The position numbers and the translations under genes are program-made. Below, piece by piece: positions 16,125-23,480 of a stretch of 29,600 nucleotides of DNA (within the stretch, counting starts at the first letter, position 1; every line of letters starts with the position of its first letter). Origin of the DNA: Magnetococcales bacterium (GTDB taxonomy: Bacteria > Pseudomonadota > Magnetococcia > Magnetococcales > Magnetaquicoccaceae). The notes beneath the pieces are model-generated. The model was not told where the DNA came from and searched no databases. It saw only the letters and a list, made by a program, of their open reading frames with translations. The stretch spans positions 1-29,600 of the forward strand of contig JADGCE010000001.1 of assembly GCA_015229095.1 (NCBI GenBank), in the 5' to 3' direction.

Positions 16125-16837
16125 GAGAGCAACTCCTTGATCAAAACTTGAATGGCGTGCTGCAACACCGCCTCATTGGCATGCACCTGCACCTTGAATG
16201 ACTCATAGGAGAGTTTTTCTGCACAGATACCGTTGGCAAAGTTGTCCACCATGCACAACGCCGCATAGGGCAGCCCCAACTCTCCGGCCAGAATGCACTC
16301 CGAGGCTACCGTCATGCCCACCAGATGCACATGGGGAGCCAGCAGACGAATCTCCGCCGGTGTTTCAAAACGGGGTCCGATGGTTTGCCAGTAGATGCCC
16401 TGGGTATGGGGCAACGGCAACGCCGTGCGTTGCCACGCCTCCAGCACAGCGGCGCGCCACTGTGGATCAAACTCCGGAGCCCGATGGCCCCGCTGATCCT
16501 CAAAAAAAGAGAGATTCACATGGGGCGCGTAAAAATCATCCGGCAGCACCAGCGTACCAGGGGGCAGGTCAAGCCGCAGACTGCCCACCGAACCGATGGC
16601 CAGCACCCGCTCTGCCCCCGCCTGCTGCAGGGCCAGGAGGTTGGCATGATGGTTGATGCGGTGTGGCGGGGTGTATGCCGTCAACCCATGCCGCTGCAAA
16701 AACAGCACGCCCTCCTGTTCCAGGAGTGTCACCACGCCCCGATCGGTAGCCACCGACCGGGGCGTGGCATGGCGAAACAGAGCCGATTCCAACAGACTGG
16801 TCCCACCCACCAGGGCCAAACGAGGCACCTTTTTCAT
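16121..16837 (-). CDS. S-methyl-5'-thioadenosine/thioinosine phosphorylase (PNP family 2)
   Basis: 238-residue trimeric-type purine nucleoside phosphorylase that cleaves the nucleoside with phosphate. Family motifs are VGGTSLLES, the phosphate-binding RHG, RINHHANLLAL, AIGSVGSL, GPRFETPAEIR and VGMTVASECILAGELGLPYA. In the base-binding loop it reads VDNFANG, where adenine-specific MTA phosphorylases have a DYD-type motif. An Asn here is the pattern of 6-oxopurine enzymes, favouring methylthioinosine (MTIP) over methylthioadenosine. This fits the coupled deaminase gene, which would supply MTI. ATG 16837 has AAGGAG about nine bases upstream, inside the last codons of bamE, so the three genes form an operon. 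The family is sure; the base specificity is inferred. Confidence 0.85.
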   Translation of the reverse strand: MKKVPRLALVGGTSLLESALFRHATPRSVATDRGVVTLLEQEGVLFLQRHGLTAYTPPHRINHHANLLALQQAGAERVLAIGSVGSLRLDLPPGTLVLPDDFYAPHVNLSFFEDQRGHRAPEFDPQWRAAVLEAWQRTALPLPHTQGIYWQTIGPRFETPAEIRLLAPHVHLVGMTVASECILAGELGLPYAALCMVDNFANGICAEKLSYESFKVQVHANEAVLQHAIQVLIKELLS

Positions 16838-16843
16838 GCGCCA

Positions 16844-17398
16844 TCACTCCTTGTCGGACGACCAGAAGCGCCACCAGGGATGGGTGCCACCCCTTTTTTC
16901 CAGACTCTCTTCCGGCGCCCCAACCGGGGCTTTCGGCTCCTCTGCCGCAACCGGGGCAGCGGGGGGGCCACCGATGGCCGGGCGCATATATTCCCCTCCC
17001 CACAGCCATGCAAACCACTGCTGGGTATTCTTGGCTTCCGGGACCGTTTGAGGGTCCAGCAAAACATCGTCAAAATTATTCTGAATCTCCTTGACAACAC
17101 CCCGCTCGTCAAAGGTAATCTCAACCCGGTTGATCACCCGGGAAAAGGTGCGTTGCACATTCTTGAATTGACGATCCTGCACATAAGCCCACCGATCCTT
17201 GCGCAGGCTGCTGACGATCGTGGGAACGCCGAGCAGCTCCTTGACCTGGGCGCGGGTTGTTTGCCCGACCTTGATCTGGGCAACGGTGTAGGGATTCAGG
17301 ATGGTGCCCTTCTCATGCACAGTCGCCTGACAAGCGATCAAGAGCAGGGCAACAAACCATAACAGTACCGAGGAAAAAAACCGGGTCAATCTGACCAT
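16844..17398 (-). CDS. bamE: Outer membrane assembly lipoprotein BamE (SmpA/OmlA)
   Basis: 184-residue lipoprotein of the BAM complex, which inserts beta-barrel proteins into the outer membrane. ATG 17398 is preceded by AGGGAG. A signal sequence (FFSSVLLWFVALLLIAC) ends in lipobox LIAC, the Cys being the lipidation site. The BamE fold follows: Y-V-Q-I-K-x-G-Q-T pattern (VAQIKVGQTTRAQVKELLG), VPTIVSSLRKDRWAYVQD, and VEITFDERGVVKEI. The C-terminal ~60 residues are a Pro/Ala/Glu-rich tail of low complexity. The frame is open up to 17887, but the sequence before 17398 is antisense to the chaperone gene and has no BamE similarity. It is divergent from a ubiquinol-cytochrome c chaperone gene, a pairing common in Alphaproteobacteria, and heads an operon with the two MTA genes. 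Confidence 0.92.
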   Translation of the reverse strand: MVRLTRFFSSVLLWFVALLLIACQATVHEKGTILNPYTVAQIKVGQTTRAQVKELLGVPTIVSSLRKDRWAYVQDRQFKNVQRTFSRVINRVEITFDERGVVKEIQNNFDDVLLDPQTVPEAKNTQQWFAWLWGGEYMRPAIGGPPAAPVAAEEPKAPVGAPEESLEKRGGTHPWWRFWSSDKE

Positions 17399-17513
17399 CG
17401 TGGCTCCCTGTCCAATAGAGTGTTCGATGGGCCTCCCTGGCGCGGGGATGCCCGTGTCGTGCGCAACAGCGGCAAACCATGATAACCCCTGCAGACGCAA
17501 GAGCAAAGTTTCC

Positions 17514-18047
17514 ATGTCATGGTTCCACAGAATATCTCTCCACAGGCACGCTCCGGCACCCCAAACGGATGCAGGCAGCGCGCCCTCCCGGCAACAGGTG
17601 ATCCCCATGCACGACCGCATCGTCGATCGGGTATTGCAGGCGACCGCACAGGAAGGCATGGGCAGCACAGAGAGCTTCATCCTGCGCTTTGATGTGATGA
17701 TCCTCTTTGTTTCTGCCGCATTGCGCCATTTGCACACAGCGGACCCGCCTGACACGTTGCGCGCCCAAATGCTGTGGGAGATCACCTTTGAAGGGCTGGA
17801 AGAGAGTTTGCGCAGCCGGGGGGTCTCGGATCTCCGCATGGCCTCCCGCATGCGCAAATTATTGCAAAACGCGATGGGACGACGCAATGCCTATCTGAAA
17901 GCCTGGGATGAGCCGGAGGCCATGCGGGCCGCTATCGCACGCAACGTTTTCAACGGGGCGGATGCCGGCGACCCCCGCGTCGACATGCTGCTGACCCATC
18001 TGTCTGGATTGGCAGCGTCCGTGCTGGAACCGACCGCCACCCCCTGA
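17514..18047 (+). CDS. Ubiquinol-cytochrome c chaperone family protein (CBP3-like)
   Basis: 177 residues from ATG 17514. The frame is open back to 17400, but that part reads like non-coding sequence. The ubiquinol-cytochrome c chaperone domain is recognisable from ILRFDVMILFVSAALRHL through QMLWEITFEGLEESLRSRGV to MASRMRKLLQNAMGRRNAYL. The mitochondrial homologue CBP3 helps assembly of the bc1 complex; the bacterial proteins are presumed to do similar work. No signal peptide. The RBS is weak (AAGAGC), so the exact start is uncertain; a later ATG at 17607 (MHDRIVD) is possible. It is divergent from bamE across a 115-base gap. Confidence 0.8.
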   Translation: MSWFHRISLHRHAPAPQTDAGSAPSRQQVIPMHDRIVDRVLQATAQEGMGSTESFILRFDVMILFVSAALRHLHTADPPDTLRAQMLWEITFEGLEESLRSRGVSDLRMASRMRKLLQNAMGRRNAYLKAWDEPEAMRAAIARNVFNGADAGDPRVDMLLTHLSGLAASVLEPTATP

Positions 18048-18054
18048 CCTCTGC

Positions 18055-18074
18055 AAAAAAGGGGGATACCCCCT
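18055..18074 (-). terminator. Rho-independent terminator on the minus strand
   Basis: Read on the minus strand: AGGGGG, loop TAT, CCCCCT, then a run of T (bases 18060-18055 read as TTTTTT). The polarity fits minus-strand transcription, yet no minus-strand gene ends nearby. The closest is the thioredoxin gene, ending at 18768, so its transcript would run antisense through the CopD-family gene before stopping here. It may also serve the chaperone transcript on the plus strand as a plain hairpin. Confidence 0.5.
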
Positions 18075-18121
18075 GCAAACGGGAGCCATCCGACCGTTGG
18101 AGAGTAAAAAACCGCCAGGCA

Positions 18122-18150
18122 TTGCCGTGTTAACGGAGGGGTGGGATAAT
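18122..18150 (+). promoter_or_regulatory. Candidate sigma-70-type promoter for the CopD-family gene
   Basis: TTGCCG at 18122-18127, a 17-base spacer, and GATAAT at 18145-18150. It would give a leader of about 110 bases before ATG 18266. The match is good at both boxes with ideal spacing, but it is only a pattern match in a GC-rich region. Confidence 0.42.
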
Positions 18151-18265
18151 GCCCGGTGCATGGCCGGGGAGGGAAGCAGAGGTTGACCCAACAGGCACCC
18201 CCGTCCCGGTCGTCCGTGACTGCACGCCACCCCATCACACCTGCTCGGTAGAGGCCTTTGCAACC

Positions 18266-18721
18266 ATGACAGCACTTTTGATGGCCATCCATATCCTGGC
18301 CGCACTCATCTGGGTGGGCGGCATGTTTTTTGCCCACATGTTCCTGCGCCCCGCCGCCCTGACCCTGCCCACGGAACAGCGCGTCGACCTGTGGTTTGGC
18401 GTGCTCTCCCGGTTTTTCCCGTGGGTCTGGGGGGTGATCGTCGCCCTGCCCCTCTCCGGCTACGGACTGCTCTTGACAGCCTTCGCTGGACAAAAAGGCA
18501 CAAGCCACTCTGTCCAGATCATGCAACTCCTGGGCTGGACCATGATCCTAATCTTTGTGTTTCTCTATGTTGCCTTCTACAGAAACATGGCCCAACGGGT
18601 GCGGAAGCGGCTCATCCCGGAAGCCGGTCTCTATCTGAACCGCATCCGCATCCTGGTTTCCGTCAATCTGATCCTGGGCATCACCACCGTGCTGGTCGCC
18701 GCCAGCGGGCGGTACGGGTAG
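18266..18721 (+). CDS. CopD-family integral membrane protein
   Basis: 151 residues from ATG 18266; the frame extends to 18149, but the upstream part is Pro-rich and unlike a protein N-terminus. Four hydrophobic helices are seen: LLMAIHILAALIWVGGMFFA, WVWGVIVALPLSGYGLLLTA, LLGWTMILIFVFLYVAFY and ILVSVNLILGITTVLVA. The first carries the AIH...WVGGMFF...H pattern of CopD/DUF2269-like proteins, where His residues within the membrane may bind haem or copper. No soluble domain. Function is not established for this small subgroup. It is convergent with the thioredoxin gene, with a 46-base gap. Confidence 0.72.
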   Translation: MTALLMAIHILAALIWVGGMFFAHMFLRPAALTLPTEQRVDLWFGVLSRFFPWVWGVIVALPLSGYGLLLTAFAGQKGTSHSVQIMQLLGWTMILIFVFLYVAFYRNMAQRVRKRLIPEAGLYLNRIRILVSVNLILGITTVLVAASGRYG

Positions 18722-18767
18722 CCCCTTCGGTACGCAACACCGCGAAGCAGCCGATGGGCGAAAGAGA

Positions 18768-19139
18768 CTATTCCTCCTCCTGCCTTTGCTCGGCAATCTC
18801 TCTCCTGACCTGTTCCATGTCCAACGCCTTGGCCTTTTCCAGCACCTCAATCAAGCTGGACTCCGGCAGCATGCCCGCCTGGGAAAAAATGATGATTTTT
18901 TGTCTGAACAGGATAAGAGTCGGAATGGAGCGAATCTGAAAGGCTCCTGCCAACTCCTGTTGATCATCGGTATCCACTTTGCCGAAGGCCACATCGGGAT
19001 ATTTTTCGGAAACCCGTTCATAAATCGGCGCAAAAGAGCGGCAAGGACCGCACCAGGTTGCCCAAAAATCGACGAGCACCATCTCATGGCTCGCCACAAT
19101 GCTGCTAAAATTTTCCCCGGTCAAAGTAATGGTTGCCAC
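18768..19139 (-). CDS. Thioredoxin
   Basis: 123-residue thioredoxin that reduces protein disulfides. The active site is WCGPC (C30, C33) in VDFWATWCGPCRSF, with cis-Pro in SIPTLILF and the FGKVDTDD segment. The C-terminus runs about 15 residues beyond the E. coli protein as a charged helix (EQVRREIAEQRQEEE). Start: the frame opens at GTG 19160, which would overlap lpxB, but GTG 19139 has GGGAG seven bases upstream and gives the normal N-terminus (MATITLTGENF). No signal peptide, so cytoplasmic. Last gene of the lipid A operon, 14 bases after the lpxB stop. Confidence 0.93.
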   Translation of the reverse strand: MATITLTGENFSSIVASHEMVLVDFWATWCGPCRSFAPIYERVSEKYPDVAFGKVDTDDQQELAGAFQIRSIPTLILFRQKIIIFSQAGMLPESSLIEVLEKAKALDMEQVRREIAEQRQEEE

Positions 19140-19146
19140 GCGATCA

Positions 19147-19151
19147 CTCCC
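19147..19151 (-). promoter_or_regulatory. Ribosome binding site that decides the thioredoxin start
   Basis: GGGAG on the minus strand, seven bases before GTG 19139 and inside the 14-base gap after lpxB. It favours this start over GTG 19160. Confidence 0.65.
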
Positions 19152-19153
19152 AA

Positions 19154-20344
19154 TCAACACGCCGTTGCCGTAGTTTCCGAACCCCCGCCATCCGTGGGTT
19201 CACCCAAAAACGCTGAAATCACCTCTACCGGCTGCCGCTCCGGGTGGGACAACTGGGCACGAATGGCGGCAAACCCCACCCGCATCTGCTCTACCCGCTC
19301 CCTCCCTGTCAACAACGACAGCAGATCCTGGGCCAACAAGGGGGGCGATACCTCATCCTGGATACGCTCTGTCACCAACCCGTAGCCCGCCACCAGATTG
19401 GCCAGGGAGATGAAAGGAACCTGAATCAGTCGCCGCCCTATCTCATACGTGAAACGATTGACACGATAGACCACCACCATGGGAGTCCCCAGCAGGGCGG
19501 CCTCCAGCGTGGCGGTACCCGAAGCCACCAGGGCCGCATCCGCAGCCTCCAACAACGGGTAGGTCTCACCGCAGCGCACCAGGACCGGCGGCAGCCCCAT
19601 CCCAGGCTCAGAGGTGCGGTCCGGCCAACACGCCTGCAAATCCGCCTGGGAAAGGCTCTCCGCCAAGGCCAGCACAAAGCGCAGCTGGGGCATCAACCGG
19701 GCCAGCAGTCGGCAGGTGGCCAACATGGGTGCCAGCAACTGCCGAAGCTCCCCTCGACGACTGCCAGGCAACAAAAGAAGCAATTTTTCTCCCGGAACCA
19801 TCCCCAAACCATGGCGCACGGCCTCCCTGGCACCGGTGGGCACCGCCAGATGCACCAGGGGATGCCCCACAAAGGTTACCGGCAGGGTGGTCTGTTGATA
19901 GATGGGAGGCTCAAAGGGAAACAATACCATCAAATGGTCTAAAAGACGCGCAATCCGCGTGACCCGACCACGCCGCCACGCCCACACCTGGGGACTGACA
20001 TAGTGTACGACTGGAATGGCCAGGGCCTTGGCCCGTCGGGCCAAGAGCAGATTGAAATCCGGCAGATCAATGGTGATCAGCAGACGCGGACGTTCCACTT
20101 CCAGCAGGCGCACCAGGGCGAGAAAGACCTGGCGCAGGCGGGGAAAGTGCCGAATCACCTCGACCAGACCAACCACGGCAAGGTCGTTGATGTCGAATGC
20201 ACTCTGCAAACCACAGGCCCGCATCCGTGCCCCCCCCACCCCCACGGCGGTCAACCGGGGAAACCGCTCCCGCAACGCCGACAGCAACGCCCCCCCCAAC
20301 AGATCACCTGAGGCCTCGCCGGCCACCATCATGATCTTAGGCAC
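19154..20344 (-). CDS. lpxB: Lipid-A-disaccharide synthase
   Basis: 396-residue peripheral membrane glycosyltransferase (GT19). It joins UDP-2,3-diacylglucosamine and lipid X to make the lipid A disaccharide. Family motifs: MMVAGEASGDLLGGAL, LLITIDLPDFNLLLARRAK, HYVSPQVWAWRRGRV, FEPPIYQQ, VTFVGHPLVH, LLLLPGSRRGELRQL, ALVASGTATLEAALLGTPMVVVYR and PFISLANLVAGYGLVTE. GTG 20344 overlaps the dehydrogenase stop by 8 bases. The ATGs at 20332 and 20329 start almost at the VAGEASGD motif and would leave a shorter N-terminus, so GTG is preferred. Its direct substrate supplier, lpxI, lies two genes upstream. Confidence 0.96.
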   Translation of the reverse strand: MPKIMMVAGEASGDLLGGALLSALRERFPRLTAVGVGGARMRACGLQSAFDINDLAVVGLVEVIRHFPRLRQVFLALVRLLEVERPRLLITIDLPDFNLLLARRAKALAIPVVHYVSPQVWAWRRGRVTRIARLLDHLMVLFPFEPPIYQQTTLPVTFVGHPLVHLAVPTGAREAVRHGLGMVPGEKLLLLLPGSRRGELRQLLAPMLATCRLLARLMPQLRFVLALAESLSQADLQACWPDRTSEPGMGLPPVLVRCGETYPLLEAADAALVASGTATLEAALLGTPMVVVYRVNRFTYEIGRRLIQVPFISLANLVAGYGLVTERIQDEVSPPLLAQDLLSLLTGRERVEQMRVGFAAIRAQLSHPERQPVEVISAFLGEPTDGGGSETTATAC

Positions 20345-21329
20345 GGGAGGGCAACGACGGATAGATCGCCTGACGAATCTGGGTCACCACCTGCAGCGCC
20401 TGCCGACCCTCCCGGCCACTGACCAGCGGCGGCGTACCGGTTGAAACAGCCGTACAAAAGGCCCGGACTTCCGCCTCCAGGGTGTCATAATTGGGCACGG
20501 GCAGCAGGCTCTCCTCCAGCGCAAAGAGATCGACACCCGCGACGTTCATCCGCCCGCTCCCTCTGCGCACCCATGAGAGATGGTTTTGGAGAAAATTGAG
20601 GGTAAAAAAACCATCGGATTGAAAAATTTTCATGGCCCGACTGACCTCCTGGGAGATCCGTGAGGCGGTAATATTGGCCACACACCCATTCTGGAAGCGG
20701 AGTCTGGCATGGGCCACATCCACCTGTTGGGTCACGATCGACAGGCCGGTCGCATCCACATCCACCACATCCGACTGAAAAAAATGCAGAATCAGATCCA
20801 CATCGTGGATCATCAGATCCAACACCACATCCAGATCCAGGGAACGGGTCTTGAACGGCGCCACACGCACCGCCTCAATAAAGCGGGGCTCATGCAGCAA
20901 ACCGCTGCGACGCAAGGCCACCACCGCCGGATGAAAGCGTTTGATATGCCCCACCTGCAACACCCGCCCCAAATCCTCTGCCAAGGCGATCAGGTGATCC
21001 GCCTCTGCCAAGGTAAGGGTCATGGGTTTTTCCACCAGAACATGCAGACCGGCCTGCAAACAAGCCTCTGCGATGGCGCAATGCGTGTGGGTAGGGGTCG
21101 CGATGGTGACCAGATCCACCTGGGAAAAAATATCCGTGTAATCCGTGTAGCAGGGCACGGACAACTCCGTGCCCACCCGACGCCCCTGCTCGGCACAGCG
21201 ATCCACCACCGCCACCAGTTTTACCTGGGGAATCTGTTGATATTTAATGGCATGAATACGCCCCAAATATCCCGCTCCGATCACCGCAGCACGCAGTGGC
21301 GCCTCCCCGGTGGCAGCGTCAATGGTCAT
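20337..21329 (-). CDS. gnnA: Gfo/Idh/MocA dehydrogenase, probable UDP-N-acetylglucosamine 3-dehydrogenase (GnnA-like)
   Basis: 330-residue NAD(P)-dependent dehydrogenase from ATG 21329, preceded by GGAGG at six bases. N-terminal Rossmann motif AAVIGAGYLGRIHA, then VDLVTIATPTHTH, and the catalytic-region EKPM (Lys) followed by VGHIKRFHPAV and a DLMIHDVDLIL helix (His/Asp). It is set between lpxI and lpxB, overlapping both. In this setting the family includes GnnA, which oxidises the 3-OH of UDP-GlcNAc so that the aminotransferase GnnB can install an amino group, giving amide-linked acyl chains in lipid A. No gnnB is in the window, so the exact reaction is inferred from neighbourhood; another UDP-sugar dehydrogenase remains possible. 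Confidence 0.78.
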   Translation of the reverse strand: MTIDAATGEAPLRAAVIGAGYLGRIHAIKYQQIPQVKLVAVVDRCAEQGRRVGTELSVPCYTDYTDIFSQVDLVTIATPTHTHCAIAEACLQAGLHVLVEKPMTLTLAEADHLIALAEDLGRVLQVGHIKRFHPAVVALRRSGLLHEPRFIEAVRVAPFKTRSLDLDVVLDLMIHDVDLILHFFQSDVVDVDATGLSIVTQQVDVAHARLRFQNGCVANITASRISQEVSRAMKIFQSDGFFTLNFLQNHLSWVRRGSGRMNVAGVDLFALEESLLPVPNYDTLEAEVRAFCTAVSTGTPPLVSGREGRQALQVVTQIRQAIYPSLPSRA

Positions 21330-22218
21330 GGAGAACCTCCTCTGCTCCGGGGGGATGCCCCGCCGCCCGTACATCCTCCGCTCGACAGCCCAGCAGGACC
21401 AGATTCAAGCGGTCCGCCAAGGCAACGGTCTCCTCCGGCTCCAGTATCATGGCACCTCCTGCTTCAACAGCCAAGACAACAATCCCTGCCTCATGCATAC
21501 GCCGCATCGTGTTGGGTCCGATGGTGGGCAAATCCAGACGGTGATCCTGGATGGGTTTGGCCACCTTGACCAACACCCCACCCCCGGCATCGGCCCATCC
21601 CCTCCCCGCGATGAGTGCCCCCGCCCGCAAGATCATGGCATCCGTCCCTTCCATGGCCTCCACCGCCGCCACCATCTTTTGCCGGACCACAACCCCCTGA
21701 CCAATATCCAGACGACCCAACGCCTTGGCAGCTTCCCAGCCAAAACAGACATCCGCCCACTCGGCCTCGGTGGGCCGACGGCGACTCAGCAGACCGGCCG
21801 GTGCCAAAAATTCCGGGACAAAATCGGTAACGGAGCGGAGGAGAAACCCCCGCTCTTCCAGAATGGCGGCAGCCCCCCGCAACAGCATGTCATCATGTCG
21901 GTGCAACAAGGAAAAAAGCATTTTCAGGGCGATGCGATCGGGACGGGCGCGCCAGATGTGCGCCTTGGTGATCCCCCCCGCCATGACAACCCACGTGACT
22001 TGGTGGCGCAGAAAAAAATCGAGAATTTTTTGAAACTGGCCCAACCGGACCCAGCAGAGATCCGCCACCCACTCCGTCAGGTGCGGATCCGTCTCTCCCA
22101 CGTGACCCACAGCAACGAGCCGCCGTCCCTGCACGGCCTGGGCAAACAGAAGGGGCAGTCTGCCATTGCCAGCCACCAGACCGATGCACGGGCCTGCCGC
22201 CCCCCCATTCAGCGACAA
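21319..22218 (-). CDS. lpxI: UDP-2,3-diacylglucosamine diphosphatase LpxI
   Basis: 299 residues. Cleaves UDP-2,3-diacylglucosamine to lipid X and UMP; LpxI does in Alphaproteobacteria and others what LpxH does in E. coli. Motifs: IGLVAGNGRLPLLFA at the N-terminus, VVMAGGITKAH, LLRGAAAILEERGF, DIGQGVVVRQKMVAAVEAMEGTD and the C-terminal half LPTIGPNTMRRMHEAGIVVLAVEAGG with its acidic residues. The start appears to be TTG at 22218, with AGAGGGG just upstream, because no ATG or GTG precedes the first conserved motif. It overlaps the lpxA stop by 10 bases and the next gene by 11, so translation is coupled on both sides. Confidence 0.94.
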   Translation of the reverse strand: MSLNGGAAGPCIGLVAGNGRLPLLFAQAVQGRRLVAVGHVGETDPHLTEWVADLCWVRLGQFQKILDFFLRHQVTWVVMAGGITKAHIWRARPDRIALKMLFSLLHRHDDMLLRGAAAILEERGFLLRSVTDFVPEFLAPAGLLSRRRPTEAEWADVCFGWEAAKALGRLDIGQGVVVRQKMVAAVEAMEGTDAMILRAGALIAGRGWADAGGGVLVKVAKPIQDHRLDLPTIGPNTMRRMHEAGIVVLAVEAGGAMILEPEETVALADRLNLVLLGCRAEDVRAAGHPPGAEEVLHDH

Positions 22219-22979
22219 ATGCCCCTCTGCCCGGTTTGCAAAAATTCCAACAAATGCTGCACATCGGGAGAACTGGAAAATTGCCGTTCCACCTCGGCAA
22301 TCGCCTGTTCCAGACGCAGGTTGGAACGGAAAACGATCCGGTGCGCCTGCCGAATGGTCTTGATGACCTCCTCGGAAAAGCCGTTACGGCGCAAACCGAC
22401 CACATTGACCCCCGTAATCTGGGCCCGATTGCCAGCCGCAGAGGCAAAAGGCACCACGTCCATGGAGATGGCCGAAGCCCCACCGATAAACGCATTGCGG
22501 CCAATACGGGCAAACTGATGGACAGCCGTCAATCCCCCGATCACGGCAAAATCCTGCACCTCCACATGACCCGCCAGGGTGGCCCCGTTCGCCATCACCA
22601 CCGACTCTCCGACCCGGCAATCATGGGCAACATGGGCATAGGCCATGATCATGCAGTGGCTGCCAACCCGCGTCAATCCACCCCCTTTGGCGGTACCCCG
22701 ATGGATGCTGACAAACTCACGGATCCAGCAGCCCCGACCGATCTCAACGCGGGTGGGCTCATCGGCATAATGGATGTCCTGCGGAGGTTGGCCGATAGAG
22801 GCAAAATTGCCGATCCGGCTCCCCGCGCCTATGACGGCATGCCCCTCGATCACGGCATGGGCCGCCACATCCACATTCTCTTCCAACACCACATCCGCAC
22901 CCACGACAGCATACGGGCCAATACGAACATTGGCCCCCAACTGCGCCCCGGAATCCACCACCGCCGTCGCATGGATCAT
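22209..22979 (-). CDS. lpxA: Acyl-ACP-UDP-N-acetylglucosamine O-acyltransferase
   Basis: 256 residues from ATG 22979. First enzyme of lipid A synthesis: transfers 3-hydroxyacyl from ACP to the 3-position of UDP-GlcNAc (or to a 3-amino sugar in organisms with GnnA/GnnB). Left-handed beta-helix hexapeptides (for example VRIGPYAVVGADVVLEENVD), IGNFASIGQPPQDIHY, and the catalytic region IMAYAHVAHDCRVG with the catalytic His in AHD. The C-terminal helical part begins at VVGLRRNGFSEEVI. The frame extends 19 codons further upstream, but that would run into fabZ, and MIHATAVVDSGA is the standard N-terminus. Gap to fabZ is 4 bases. Acyl-chain length cannot be read without alignment. Confidence 0.96.
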   Translation of the reverse strand: MIHATAVVDSGAQLGANVRIGPYAVVGADVVLEENVDVAAHAVIEGHAVIGAGSRIGNFASIGQPPQDIHYADEPTRVEIGRGCWIREFVSIHRGTAKGGGLTRVGSHCMIMAYAHVAHDCRVGESVVMANGATLAGHVEVQDFAVIGGLTAVHQFARIGRNAFIGGASAISMDVVPFASAAGNRAQITGVNVVGLRRNGFSEEVIKTIRQAHRIVFRSNLRLEQAIAEVERQFSSSPDVQHLLEFLQTGQRGICR

Positions 22980-22983
22980 CGCA

Positions 22984-23469
22984 CTATACCGAAACAGCCG
23001 TATCAACCGCAGAGGAACTGACAGCCGAATCGGCATCCCGATCCCGGGTCATCGCCATCAATTCGGCCTCTGTCACCAAGCCATCGCCCACATAAGCCTT
23101 GCCCGCAAACCGCCACACATCCCGCCGTCTCTTGAGCAGGATCAATTCCAGGCGCAGCTGATCTCCCGGAATAACCGGTTTACGGAAACGCACATGATCG
23201 ATGGTCATGAAATAGACCAGGCGGGAGCAGACGGAGTCCGGATCGGTCTTGCCCGCCAACAAGGCACCCGCCTGTGCCATCGCCTCCAGGATCAGCACCC
23301 CCGGCATCACCGGGTGACCGGGAAAATGGCCCATGAAATGCGGCTCGTTGAAAGAGACATTCTTGATGGCCACCAGACGCTCCCCCGGCACCACCTCCAC
23401 AATCCGATCCACCAACAAAAAGGGATACCGGTGGGGCAAAATTTTGAGTATCTCTTGAAGTGACTCCAC
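22984..23469 (-). CDS. fabZ: 3-hydroxyacyl-ACP dehydratase FabZ
   Basis: 161 residues. Dehydrates 3-hydroxyacyl-ACP in fatty acid synthesis and competes with LpxA for 3-hydroxyacyl-ACP. Hotdog fold with ILKILPHRYPFLLVDRI, the active-site His in HFPGHPVMPGVLILEAMAQ and the Glu of LEAMAQ, then VRFRKPVIPGDQL. Start: the frame opens at TTG 23475, but GTG 23469 has GGGAG six bases upstream and gives the typical N-terminus (MESLQEILKILPHRYPF). The C-terminus has a ~15-residue Ser/Val/Asp tail beyond the usual end. lpxD, normally between skp and fabZ, is absent here: skp ends ten bases before this gene. Confidence 0.95.
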   Translation of the reverse strand: MESLQEILKILPHRYPFLLVDRIVEVVPGERLVAIKNVSFNEPHFMGHFPGHPVMPGVLILEAMAQAGALLAGKTDPDSVCSRLVYFMTIDHVRFRKPVIPGDQLRLELILLKRRRDVWRFAGKAYVGDGLVTEAELMAMTRDRDADSAVSSSAVDTAVSV

Positions 23470-23475
23470 GCCCAA

Positions 23476-23480
23476 CTCCC
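23476..23480 (-). promoter_or_regulatory. Ribosome binding site that decides the fabZ start
   Basis: GGGAG on the minus strand, six bases before GTG 23469 and touching the skp stop codon. It rules against the in-frame TTG at 23475, which would abut the site. Confidence 0.6.
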
